Below, in pieces: positions 1 to 5,476 of a stretch of DNA of 8,160 nt. The stretch is from Candidatus Izemoplasmatales bacterium (lineage in GTDB: Bacteria > Bacillota_I > Bacilli_A > Izemoplasmatales > Hujiaoplasmataceae). Position numbers and translations under genes: made by a program. Numbering within the stretch: position 1 is the stretch's first letter; each line of letters opens with the position of its first letter. The stretch covers positions 1 to 8,160 of the forward strand of contig JAQVKB010000036.1 of assembly GCA_028694875.1 (NCBI GenBank). The letters are read 5' to 3'. A model generated the notes under the pieces. That model worked only from the letters and a program-made list of their open reading frames with translations. It was not told the origin of the DNA and ran no database searches.

Positions 1-714
1 ATAATCAAACACCAAATCCACGTCCGCAATCGGCGTGGTCAATTCGCCATCGACATAGCTTACGTAGAAATTGCCATCTTTGACCGCTTTCGTTTCGGCT
101 TCATCGCCTAAGGAAGAACGCAGTTTATAGAAAGCAAAACCATCCGGGAGACCTTCGACATTCATCCAGCTTCGCAAGAGGTTCGAAATGGCTTTTTGAG
201 TACCGTAGTCGATGCCAGAGGGAAGAATTTGAGCCAAACCATCCATGACTTCAATGGAAATGGGATGATCGGTGATGTTTTGAATCTCAACGCGCCGTAC
301 CAATGCGGCAACATCTTCCGTTGGTAATCCAAAATAACGGACTTTTACCAAGTAACCTTCTTCAGGGCGTCGTTCTTCCAATCCCAACGCCGCGGGGGTA
401 ATCTTCATCACACGGTCGCGGTCATTCTCGCGAACATCAAAGATTTCTTGGACTTTTCCGGATTGCTTGATAAAGGTACGGAATCCAGTAGCGGCAACAT
501 AGGTGTAGGCAAGATTCGCTGGGAAAAACTCGAGAATCGCGCCATTTTTGTCGCGAACGCCGAAAGAGGAAATGGCTTGACCACGGTTGACATAAAATGC
601 CCACAATGGAATTCCGCGTTTTCCAGCAAGTCCTGGAAGAAAACTGGCAAATGTTTTTTGCTTGTCATATTGTTGAATCTCAAACGCTTGGTTTTGGAAC
701 GAATATGTGCTCAT
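1..714 (-). CDS. N-terminal part of a large carbohydrate phosphorylase-like protein (partial)
   Basis: The first 238 codons are present; the rest lies left of the window. The ATG at 714 is preceded by a GTGAGG ribosome binding site about 7 nt away and by a promoter, so the start is secure. Residues 25-31 (FLPGLAG) and 35-45 (IPLWAFYVNRG), followed by SSFGVRDK and a GFRTFIK segment, resemble from memory the N-terminal beta-sandwich of large proteins annotated as cellobiose phosphorylase-like (the GH94/GH161 type of inverting glucoside phosphorylase). Such enzymes cleave beta-glucans or disaccharides with phosphate to give glucose 1-phosphate in the cytoplasm. There is no signal peptide, which fits. 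The catalytic domain is outside the window, so substrate and activity cannot be judged. A cre-like operator next to the promoter supports a catabolic role. It could also be a non-catalytic homologue. Confidence 0.6.
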   Translation of the reverse strand, partial: MSTYSFQNQAFEIQQYDKQKTFASFLPGLAGKRGIPLWAFYVNRGQAISSFGVRDKNGAILEFFPANLAYTYVAATGFRTFIKQSGKVQEIFDVRENDRDRVMKITPAALGLEERRPEEGYLVKVRYFGLPTEDVAALVRRVEIQNITDHPISIEVMDGLAQILPSGIDYGTQKAISNLLRSWMNVEGLPDGFAFYKLRSSLGDEAETKAVKDGNFYVSYVDGELTTPIADVDLVFDY

Positions 715-731
715 TAGGGAACCTCACTTTA

Positions 732-745
732 TGTAACTGGTTTCA
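732..745. promoter_or_regulatory. cre-like / LacI-family operator
   Basis: The 14-mer TGTAACTGGTTTCA is a dyad with one mismatched pair outside its TG centre. It fits the Bacillus cre consensus TGWAANCGNTNWCA at every position except the central C. It lies just downstream of the -10 box, over or just after the expected transcription start of the phosphorylase-like gene, where a bound repressor would block transcription. CcpA or a local LacI-family regulator could bind it. LacI-type sites usually have a central CG, so the TG centre lowers confidence. Confidence 0.45.
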
Positions 746-752
746 CAACCTC

Positions 753-781
753 ATTATAGCGTAGGAACGACAAAAAAACAA
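753..781 (-). promoter_or_regulatory. Promoter of the phosphorylase-like gene
   Basis: On the minus strand a perfect TATAAT lies at 758-753. A weak -35 (TTGTTT, 781-776) is 17 bp upstream. The -10 sits about 38 bp before the ATG at 714. The -35 matches consensus only in its first three bases, so activation or a weak promoter is possible. Confidence 0.65.
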
Positions 782-782
782 C

Positions 783-809
783 AAAAAAACACCGCTTCAA
801 CGGTGTTTT
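783..809 (-). terminator. Intrinsic terminator after the signal-peptide membrane protein gene
   Basis: A 9-bp stem (786-794 with 801-809, AAAACACCG/CGGTGTTTT) closes a 6-nt loop. In the minus direction it is followed by a T-rich run. It lies about 100 nt after the stop at 911 and directly upstream of the next minus-strand promoter, separating the two transcription units. The same 27-bp sequence recurs at 2057-2083. Confidence 0.75.
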
Positions 810-910
810 GTGATGTCTTTTTTTGCGAAAATCGTTTTTTTCATCGGAAGAAATGAAGCCACGTTTCATGCCTCTTCTTTCCAGACGAAAATCGAGTGGA
901 ATAAATCCTA

Positions 911-1831
911 TTACAGAAGTAGATAAAACAACGCGGATGCGTTGGCATAGATGGAAACGACAATCAAAAGCGCATTCGAAAGTATGACATATCCAAGCAG
1001 ATGCAAGGGATTCCGATTTGGGAAAACTTTGGCCAGTACTCCTGCAGAAACACTTGTCACGATGGCGACGAATAGAATGATCAAGTAAGGCAAAAACAAC
1101 GAGATTTCCGAAAACATCGATTCATCACGGTACCATTGAAGAAATCCTGAAATCACATAGAAGACGAATGTCATGACAATCAAGAGGATGAAGAAGCGTT
1201 TTGATTGGAAGTGGAAAATTCTTCCCAAGGCAAATTCAATGCCAATCATCACAAGGATTCCAAGAACTGTCGTCCATATTTGCATCCATATATAATCCGA
1301 AGAAGGGCCAGGAATATCGAGAACAGGAGGATAATAATCTCTCTCTGTGAAGGAAAACAGAGAATCTTGAATCGAAATCTCTCCCACGACTTTCGTTTGC
1401 GTCAAGATGGAGGAAGTGACGAGAGTTCCATCGTCTTGGATGATGGCGATTTTGAAAAGAAAGGGGGTTTCTAGGGATTCATCGACTGAAAAACAAATGG
1501 TTTGGTTGTTGTAAATGGTCAAAGTGGGATTCTTTCCACTGTATAGACGATAGGAAGCATAGCCTTCGTTATCTTGATATCCATTGAACGCCTCTTGAAA
1601 AAGTGTTCTATCGTATGCCTCTGGAACCAACAAATCGATTTCCTCTTGATCGAGCGTCGGTGCCGATGTCACAGGAATCATCATTTCGACGGTATAGGCT
1701 TGATCCACGTTTGCCAAATAGACATAGATCGCTCGGTTTATTGTAGTCCACGCGTAACTGGGATAGGCAGAAACAAGAAAAAAGAGCATTGCGACAAAAC
1801 AAAAAATGACTGCTTGAGCGAATCTCTTCAT
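911..1831 (-). CDS. Signal-peptide protein with four C-terminal membrane helices, unknown function
   Basis: I do not recognise the family. The 306-residue protein starts with a classic signal peptide (MKRF, hydrophobic to about residue 22, likely cleavage after SYA at 25-27). A predicted extracellular, beta-rich domain spans residues about 28-182, with many Thr, Tyr and Asp. Four hydrophobic helices follow at about 183-204, 212-232, 244-267 and 278-304, linked by short basic loops such as RIFHFQSKR. The ATG at 1831 is chosen because AAAGGAG lies 4 nt before it; an in-frame TTG at 1852 lies upstream of that site and would leave it inside the coding region. The gene has its own -10 box and terminator, so it is probably monocistronic. 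The layout suggests a surface sensor or envelope component, but no catalytic motif is visible. Confidence 0.85.
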   Translation of the reverse strand: MKRFAQAVIFCFVAMLFFLVSAYPSYAWTTINRAIYVYLANVDQAYTVEMMIPVTSAPTLDQEEIDLLVPEAYDRTLFQEAFNGYQDNEGYASYRLYSGKNPTLTIYNNQTICFSVDESLETPFLFKIAIIQDDGTLVTSSILTQTKVVGEISIQDSLFSFTERDYYPPVLDIPGPSSDYIWMQIWTTVLGILVMIGIEFALGRIFHFQSKRFFILLIVMTFVFYVISGFLQWYRDESMFSEISLFLPYLIILFVAIVTSVSAGVLAKVFPNRNPLHLLGYVILSNALLIVVSIYANASALFYLLL

Positions 1832-1872
1832 ATTTCTCCTTTTCTGAATCAATCATACACTGTTCATCATTC

Positions 1873-1878
1873 ATTATA
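1873..1878 (-). promoter_or_regulatory. -10 box for the signal-peptide membrane protein gene
   Basis: A perfect TATAAT on the minus strand lies 41 bp upstream of the ATG at 1831. No convincing -35 occurs at 16-18 bp spacing, so the promoter may be weak or need an activator. Confidence 0.5.
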
Positions 1879-2054
1879 CACCTAACCCAATCGCAGTGGT
1901 GATATTTCAACAATTTTCGATGATTTTATGGACATTGATGCGGCTTGTGATGTCGACATGCGATTTCGATCCACTTTGTCCTACATGATAGTAAGACATT
2001 TCCCAAATGTTTATTCTATCGAAAGTGTCATTTCGCAACCGAACATCTTGTCGT

Positions 2055-2083
2055 AAAAAAAAACACCGCTTCAACGGTGTTTT
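2055..2083 (-). terminator. Intrinsic terminator of the small multi-pass membrane protein gene
   Basis: The 9-bp stem (2060-2068 with 2075-2083) with a 6-nt loop begins at the TAA stop (2085-2083) of the gene. It is followed in the minus direction by about nine T residues, an excellent intrinsic terminator. Its core is identical to the terminator at 783-809. Confidence 0.85.
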
Positions 2084-2592
2084 TATAGTGTCACTCCAAG
2101 GACGGTCAGAATCGCAACCATCACCACTGTCAAGGTATTGAACCCTATCAGAAATATTCTTGCAAGTCGAACAGGGAATTTTCGACAAACCAACCAAAAA
2201 ATGGTGGCTGTCACGCCAAATAGAATGGCTAGAAATAACGTTCCGGATTGGTCCGAGGCAAAAGACTGATGCGAATAAAAAAGCATGGGTAAATTCACGA
2301 GGCTTAACGAAATTGCCATCGGGATGCCTTGTGAAAGAAACGCGCGTTCTGTCTCTTTGGGCTGCTTTTTCACAAAAGAACGAATCAATGAAAATAGCAT
2401 CGAAGATAACGGAATTACCAGCAACAAAAATCCATAAATCCAATCATTTCTCAACGTAAAGAAATGGAATAAGCTGAAAATGAAAGAAAGCATCCATAGC
2501 CAAACGAAACGCCAATACCATACGTCTTTGGTCTTGATGGATTGTAACCATGTTGGATAATGACGTAAAAAGAGATAGATCTTGGTAAACAT
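2083..2592 (-). CDS. Small multi-pass membrane protein, unknown function
   Basis: I do not recognise the family. The protein has 169 residues and about five hydrophobic helices (roughly 26-46, 51-71, 88-107, 117-137 and 144-167). A short basic, Trp-rich N-terminus precedes them (HYPTWLQSIKTKDVWYWR), and a charged loop lies at 71-83. The general look, a short cytoplasmic N-terminus then five helices, resembles small Yip1/DUF-type bacterial membrane proteins, but I cannot assign one. The ATG at 2592 is chosen because GGGAGG lies 8 nt upstream; an in-frame TTG at 2610 would overlap that site. The gene follows rpmA with only about 22 nt between the rpmA terminator and its own start. It may therefore depend on read-through from the ribosomal operon. 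Confidence 0.8.
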   Translation of the reverse strand: MFTKIYLFLRHYPTWLQSIKTKDVWYWRFVWLWMLSFIFSLFHFFTLRNDWIYGFLLLVIPLSSMLFSLIRSFVKKQPKETERAFLSQGIPMAISLSLVNLPMLFYSHQSFASDQSGTLFLAILFGVTATIFWLVCRKFPVRLARIFLIGFNTLTVVMVAILTVLGVTL

Positions 2593-2614
2593 CGAAAGTT
2601 CCTCCCTCAATATG

Positions 2615-2639
2615 AAAAAAACAGGCTAGGCCTGTTTTT
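2615..2639 (-). terminator. Intrinsic terminator of the rplU-rpmA operon
   Basis: A 10-bp stem (2617-2626 with 2630-2639, core ACAGGC/GCCTGT) closes a 3-nt loop. In the minus direction it ends in seven T residues (2621-2615). It starts one nucleotide after the rpmA stop codon. The ribosome binding site of the next gene follows within about 12 nt, so it may act as a partial terminator or attenuator. Confidence 0.85.
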
Positions 2640-2640
2640 C

Positions 2641-2928
2641 TTAGACTTGCGGATAAACAGATGCTTGCTTTCTGTCTCTTCCAACGCGTTCGAATTTGAC
2701 GACGCCATCGACCAACGCGAATAGGGTATCATCTTTCCCAATTCCTACGTTTTCGCCCGCATGGATTTTGGTACCACGTTGACGGTAAATGATCGAACCA
2801 GCCGTGCAAACTTGTCCATCGGACAACTTGGCTCCGAGTCTGCGTCCAGCACTGTCGCGACCGTTCTTGGTCGAACCAACGCCTTTCTTCGACGCCATAA
2901 ACTCGAGAACTTGCATGTCAAGAATCAT
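2641..2928 (-). CDS. rpmA: 50S ribosomal protein L27 with N-terminal extension
   Basis: L27 of the large ribosomal subunit reaches the peptidyl transferase centre with its N-terminus. The family signatures are clear: ASKKGVGSTKNGRDS, then GAKLSDGQ, YRQRGTKIHAGENVG and DGVVKFERVGRDRK. The 95-residue reading starts at the ATG at 2928, which has GGAGG 8 nt upstream. This gives an N-terminal extension (MILDMQVLEF) before MASKKG. In Firmicutes such an extension (LxLQFF in Staphylococcus) is removed by the protease Prp, which exposes the functional N-terminus. The internal ATG at 2898 has no ribosome binding site, so processing of the long form is more likely than internal initiation. The gene lies 36 nt after rplU in the same operon, without the prp gene that often sits between them. 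Confidence 0.97.
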   Translation of the reverse strand: MILDMQVLEFMASKKGVGSTKNGRDSAGRRLGAKLSDGQVCTAGSIIYRQRGTKIHAGENVGIGKDDTLFALVDGVVKFERVGRDRKQASVYPQV

Positions 2929-2964
2929 AAAAAACACCTCCAATTTCGATTATACGAATGTGAA

Positions 2965-3273
2965 TTACTGTTGAATGTCGGTAATCGTGAGCTTTGTGTA
3001 AGGTTGGCGATGGCCATTCTTACGGTGATAATGCTTCTTCGGTTCATACTTGAAGATGATGATTTTGGGGCCTTTACCGTGTTTGACCACGGTCGCTGTG
3101 ACGGTTGCACCCTTGACATAGGGTTTCCCAATCTTCGCTTTCTAGCCACCAACCATCAGAACCTTGTCGAAGGTATAAGTCGAATTTTCTTCCACTTCTA
3201 ACTTCTCGACGTAGATTTCTTGACCGACTTCAACTCGAAGTTGTTTTCCACCTGTTTCAATGATTGCGTACAT
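2965..3273 (-). pseudogene. rplU: 50S ribosomal protein L21 gene with an in-frame amber codon
   Basis: L21 binds 23S rRNA in the large subunit. The frame from the ATG at 3273 (GGAGG 7 nt upstream) to the TAA at 2965 encodes a full-length, 102-codon L21. It has MYAIIETGGKQ at the N-terminus, FDKVLMVGG at 35-43, GATVTATV, then FKYEPKKHYHRKNGHRQPYTK near the C-terminus. Codon 44 is TAG (3144-3142), between VGG and KAKIGKPYV. The reading frame is the same on both sides, so this is a point change, not a frameshift. In B. subtilis L21 the equivalent residue is Asp in a variable loop, and GAG, AAG or CAG would be one change away. Translation would stop after 43 residues. Possible explanations are a sequencing or assembly error, a real nonsense mutation with a second rplU copy, or amber read-through. 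Everything else (promoter, leader, ribosome binding site, conserved C-terminus) looks functional and recent. Confidence 0.92.
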
Positions 3274-3364
3274 TTTCGCACCTCCTCGTTTTTGTTAAGA
3301 CTCGCCAGGATGGTACACTTTCGTGATTTTGGAACCATTTTTGAGCGGTATGCGTTTCACATAC
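3274..3364 (-). promoter_or_regulatory. Structured 5' leader of rplU (possible L21 leader element)
   Basis: About 90 nt separate the expected transcription start from the rplU ATG. The leader contains a hairpin at 3310-3338: an outer stem ATGGT/ACCAT encloses CAC-GAAA-GTG, a GNRA-type tetraloop. Bacillota rplU genes are known to carry an autoregulatory L21 leader (Rfam L21_leader). The position fits, but I have matched it only by position and a visible hairpin, not by covariance. Confidence 0.5.
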
Positions 3365-3370
3365 GAAAAT

Positions 3371-3399
3371 ATTATACTAAAATCATGGGTCTGTGTCAA
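3371..3399 (-). promoter_or_regulatory. Consensus promoter of the rplU-rpmA operon
   Basis: On the minus strand TTGACA (3399-3394) and TATAAT (3376-3371) are perfect hexamers with a 17-bp spacer, expected for a strongly expressed ribosomal operon. The -35 hexamer overlaps the TGA stop codon (3398-3396) of the upstream oxidoreductase gene. Confidence 0.93.
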
Positions 3400-4382
3400 A
3401 TGTTATTTTCCGCAAGTTCTTGCGGATATCTGAAATTCCAACTATGTCGAATTTCATCCATTTGGCGCATGATTTGTAATGTCGTTTCATGGGGCATAAT
3501 GGAACTTTCAGTGCATCGTTTTTTGATGCATTTGACCGTTTCAAAGACTTCATATTCCATGCCGTTCACGAGATGTTTGTGTTCAATCATTTTCACGACT
3601 TTATGGTTATTATTATAGACGGTCGCGACCTGTGCACTGTGGAATCCAGGGAAGGTCACATAACCTTTTGTGCCGTAGATGGTCGCTTCGGTACCGAGAT
3701 CTTCTTTGAATGATGCGGTCAAAACTGCTTCAGCCTCAGGATAGAAATAACGGATTTTTTCGCAGAGATCGACACCGCTAGGATGGAACGTGACGTTGCT
3801 TTCAAAACTATCAGGGATTCCCAAAAAGAGGTTGGCAAGCGTAACCGGATAGATCCCGATATCGAGCAAAGCGCCGCCACCAAGGATCGGATCGAAGAGT
3901 CTGTCCTTTGGTTTTTTATCGGCGCGGAATCCGAAATTCGCATCGATTTGGAAAATGTCGCCAATCACGTCTTCATCGATGAGTTTTTTGACTTCTAAAA
4001 TGGTGGGTAAGAAACGCGTCCACATCGCTTCCATCACAAAAAGGTTTTTTGCATCGGCGAGTTCAAAAATTTCTTTGGCTTGAGCAGCATTGAGCGTAAA
4101 TGCCTTTTCACAAAGGATATGCTTGTTTTTTTCAATACACATCTTCATTTGTTCGTAATGAAAGGCATGTGGCGTTGCCACATAAACACATGTCACCTCA
4201 GGGTCGTCGAGGAGTTCCTCATAACTACCATAGGCTTTGGGAATCGCATGTGTTTTCGCGAATGCTTCTGCTTTTTCGAGATCGCGAGAAGCAACGGCGT
4301 GGAGATGTTCTTGGATGCCATTCACCGCATCACAGAATGTGCCTGCGATGGCTCCTGCACCCAGGATGCCAAATTTAACCAT
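3396..4382 (-). CDS. Gfo/Idh/MocA family NAD(P)-dependent oxidoreductase
   Basis: These enzymes oxidise or reduce sugars, inositols or related alcohols in the cytoplasm. The 328-residue protein begins with a Rossmann fold (KFGILGAGAIAG, residues 3-14), then VYVATPHAFHYEQ at 67-78. The catalytic-lysine motif is at 92-94 as EKA instead of the usual EKP. EAMWTRFLP follows at 118-126 and GGGALLDIGIYP at 168-179. The EAMWTRF and LLDIGIYP motifs point to the dihydrodiol dehydrogenase-like branch. Substrate cannot be assigned. The start is the ATG at 4382, with GAGGAGG 8 nt upstream; 36 upstream in-frame codons would include the promoter and are rejected. The gene is divergent from the hydrolase and has no terminator of its own before the rplU promoter, so read-through into rplU is likely. 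Length is typical of the family. Confidence 0.92.
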   Translation of the reverse strand: MVKFGILGAGAIAGTFCDAVNGIQEHLHAVASRDLEKAEAFAKTHAIPKAYGSYEELLDDPEVTCVYVATPHAFHYEQMKMCIEKNKHILCEKAFTLNAAQAKEIFELADAKNLFVMEAMWTRFLPTILEVKKLIDEDVIGDIFQIDANFGFRADKKPKDRLFDPILGGGALLDIGIYPVTLANLFLGIPDSFESNVTFHPSGVDLCEKIRYFYPEAEAVLTASFKEDLGTEATIYGTKGYVTFPGFHSAQVATVYNNNHKVVKMIEHKHLVNGMEYEVFETVKCIKKRCTESSIMPHETTLQIMRQMDEIRHSWNFRYPQELAENNI

Positions 4383-4403
4383 GAAATCATCCTCCTCATG
4401 TCT

Positions 4404-4409
4404 ATTATA
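4404..4409 (-). promoter_or_regulatory. -10 box for the oxidoreductase gene
   Basis: A perfect TATAAT on the minus strand lies 21 bp before the ATG, giving a very short 5' leader. The region upstream is a T-rich tract without a clear -35 hexamer. Confidence 0.55.
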
Positions 4410-4482
4410 GCGCAATCCCAAAAAAAGAAAAGCAAACCGAGTATTTTCTTGCGTGTAAGCCATCTCATATTTGTTTGCAGTA

Positions 4483-4491
4483 TGATACAAT
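4483..4491 (+). promoter_or_regulatory. Extended -10 promoter of the hydrolase gene
   Basis: TGATACAAT combines a TGn extension with TACAAT, 22 bp before the ATG at 4514. The TGn can compensate for the absent -35. The expected mRNA leader is only about 15 nt, just enough for the GTGGGG ribosome binding site. Confidence 0.5.
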
Positions 4492-4513
4492 GATATTGAA
4501 AGTGGGGATTGGC

Positions 4514-5455
4514 ATGACCGACTGGTGGTGGCTTATCCTCGTATTGATTGTGCTCTTCTATGAGGCTTTTGCTTATTTGATATATCAAAAAACGTTTCGA
4601 CTCGACCCCACGAAGGACTATCGGGTTGTCAATCAACAAGATCCCTTGTTTTTGCCCTCTTATACATGGTTCCAAAAGGCACCTCATGAAGAGGTTACCA
4701 TCAAGTCCTATGATGGGGTCACGTTGAGAGGAGTCTTCCTACCTTCTCAAGATGATACATCCAAAAACCTCGCCATTGTCGATCATGGATATAAAGCCTG
4801 TGGCGAAGACATGATTTTGATTGCGGAAATGTATAACAATCTCGGCTTCAAAGTCCTGCTCATCAATCATCGAGGGCATGGCGGTTCGGGAGGAGCATTT
4901 ACTACGCTTGGACACCATGAAAAATACGATCTCAAGAAATGGATTGAATTTGCGCTTCGTACCTATGGATCGACCGATCAAATTTTGCTTCATGGTGTTT
5001 CCATTGGCGCGGCCACAATCATGATGACGAGTGCATTGAGAATCCCATCCAATGTACGATATCTCGTGTTGGATTCAGGTTTTTCCTCACTACATCAAAT
5101 GCTCGCGGTAAACATCAGACCGAAATGGTTCAAGATATTTCTTCCGGGCGTGAATGTGTATACCTACTTCTTCCACAAGTTCTTTCTTCCGGTCGTTTCA
5201 CCCCTGACTGCCATTCGAAAAAGCAAAATCCCGATGCTAATCATCCATGGTGAAAAAGATGAGATGGTCCCATTTGAGATGGGGAAAAAACTTTATGAGA
5301 CATCGAAGGCGCCCTACAAAGAGTTTTATCCGATTCCTGAATGTCCCCATGGCTTTGGTTTTCGACTCGATAAACCTGGATTGGAACGCTTCTTAAGAGA
5401 ACAATTACCACAGTTCTTCGATATACCCAAATCGTATATGAAAACAAAAAAATGA
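4514..5455 (+). CDS. Membrane-anchored alpha/beta hydrolase
   Basis: This 313-residue serine hydrolase has an N-terminal membrane segment (MTDWWWLI to about residue 24, a Trp-rich start then Leu/Val). An alpha/beta-hydrolase fold follows. HGYKACGED at 91-99 likely carries the oxyanion hole and HRGHGGSGG at 119-127 is typical. The nucleophile elbow is GVSIG with Ser163. The acid is Asp249 in IHGEKDEMVP and the base His279 in CPHGFGF, so the triad is complete. The family includes membrane-bound esterases and acylases (the YqkD/BAAT-like group); the substrate is unknown. The start is set at 4514 by the ribosome binding site AGTGGGG. In-frame ATG 4490 and TTG 4475 overlap or precede the promoter. 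The stop codon TGA lies inside the shared terminator at 5446-5476, facing the convergent glucosidase gene. Confidence 0.88.
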   Translation: MTDWWWLILVLIVLFYEAFAYLIYQKTFRLDPTKDYRVVNQQDPLFLPSYTWFQKAPHEEVTIKSYDGVTLRGVFLPSQDDTSKNLAIVDHGYKACGEDMILIAEMYNNLGFKVLLINHRGHGGSGGAFTTLGHHEKYDLKKWIEFALRTYGSTDQILLHGVSIGAATIMMTSALRIPSNVRYLVLDSGFSSLHQMLAVNIRPKWFKIFLPGVNVYTYFFHKFFLPVVSPLTAIRKSKIPMLIIHGEKDEMVPFEMGKKLYETSKAPYKEFYPIPECPHGFGFRLDKPGLERFLREQLPQFFDIPKSYMKTKK

Positions 5456-5476
5456 GAGCGCGCTCTCATTTTTTTT
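5446..5476. terminator. Bidirectional terminator shared by convergent genes
   Basis: A perfect 30-bp palindrome (5446-5475) is centred between 5460 and 5461. Its core is TGAGAGCG/CGCTCTCA, flanked by seven A on one side and a run of eight T on the other. It reads as an intrinsic terminator on both strands. Both stop codons, TGA at 5453-5455 (+) and TGA at 5468-5466 (-), lie inside the stem. Confidence 0.9.

Noticed and set aside
448..717. An 89-residue plus-strand ORF opposite the phosphorylase-like gene
   Set aside because: It is antisense to a conserved reading frame with a proper start and promoter.
1996..2010. Hairpin ACATTT-CCC-AAATGT as a terminator
   Set aside because: The stem is A/T-rich, 6 bp, and lacks a T run in either direction; no gene ends next to it.
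1907..2443. A 178-residue minus-strand ORF overlapping the multi-pass membrane protein gene
   Set aside because: It overlaps that gene in another frame, runs through its terminator, and lacks a membrane or domain pattern and a ribosome binding site.
2925..3152. A frameshift, not a nonsense codon, in rplU
   Set aside because: The same frame carries L21 motifs on both sides of codon 44 and the spacing to B. subtilis L21 is kept; the alternative minus-strand frame has no L21 residues.
2761..3201. A 146-residue plus-strand ORF across rpmA and rplU
   Set aside because: It is a shadow of the two ribosomal genes, with no ribosome binding site and no family resemblance. It is open only because it opposes coding sequence.
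4383..4490. N-terminal extension of the oxidoreductase by 36 codons
   Set aside because: It would include the ribosome binding site and -10 box, and the Rossmann fold begins correctly at the ATG at 4382.
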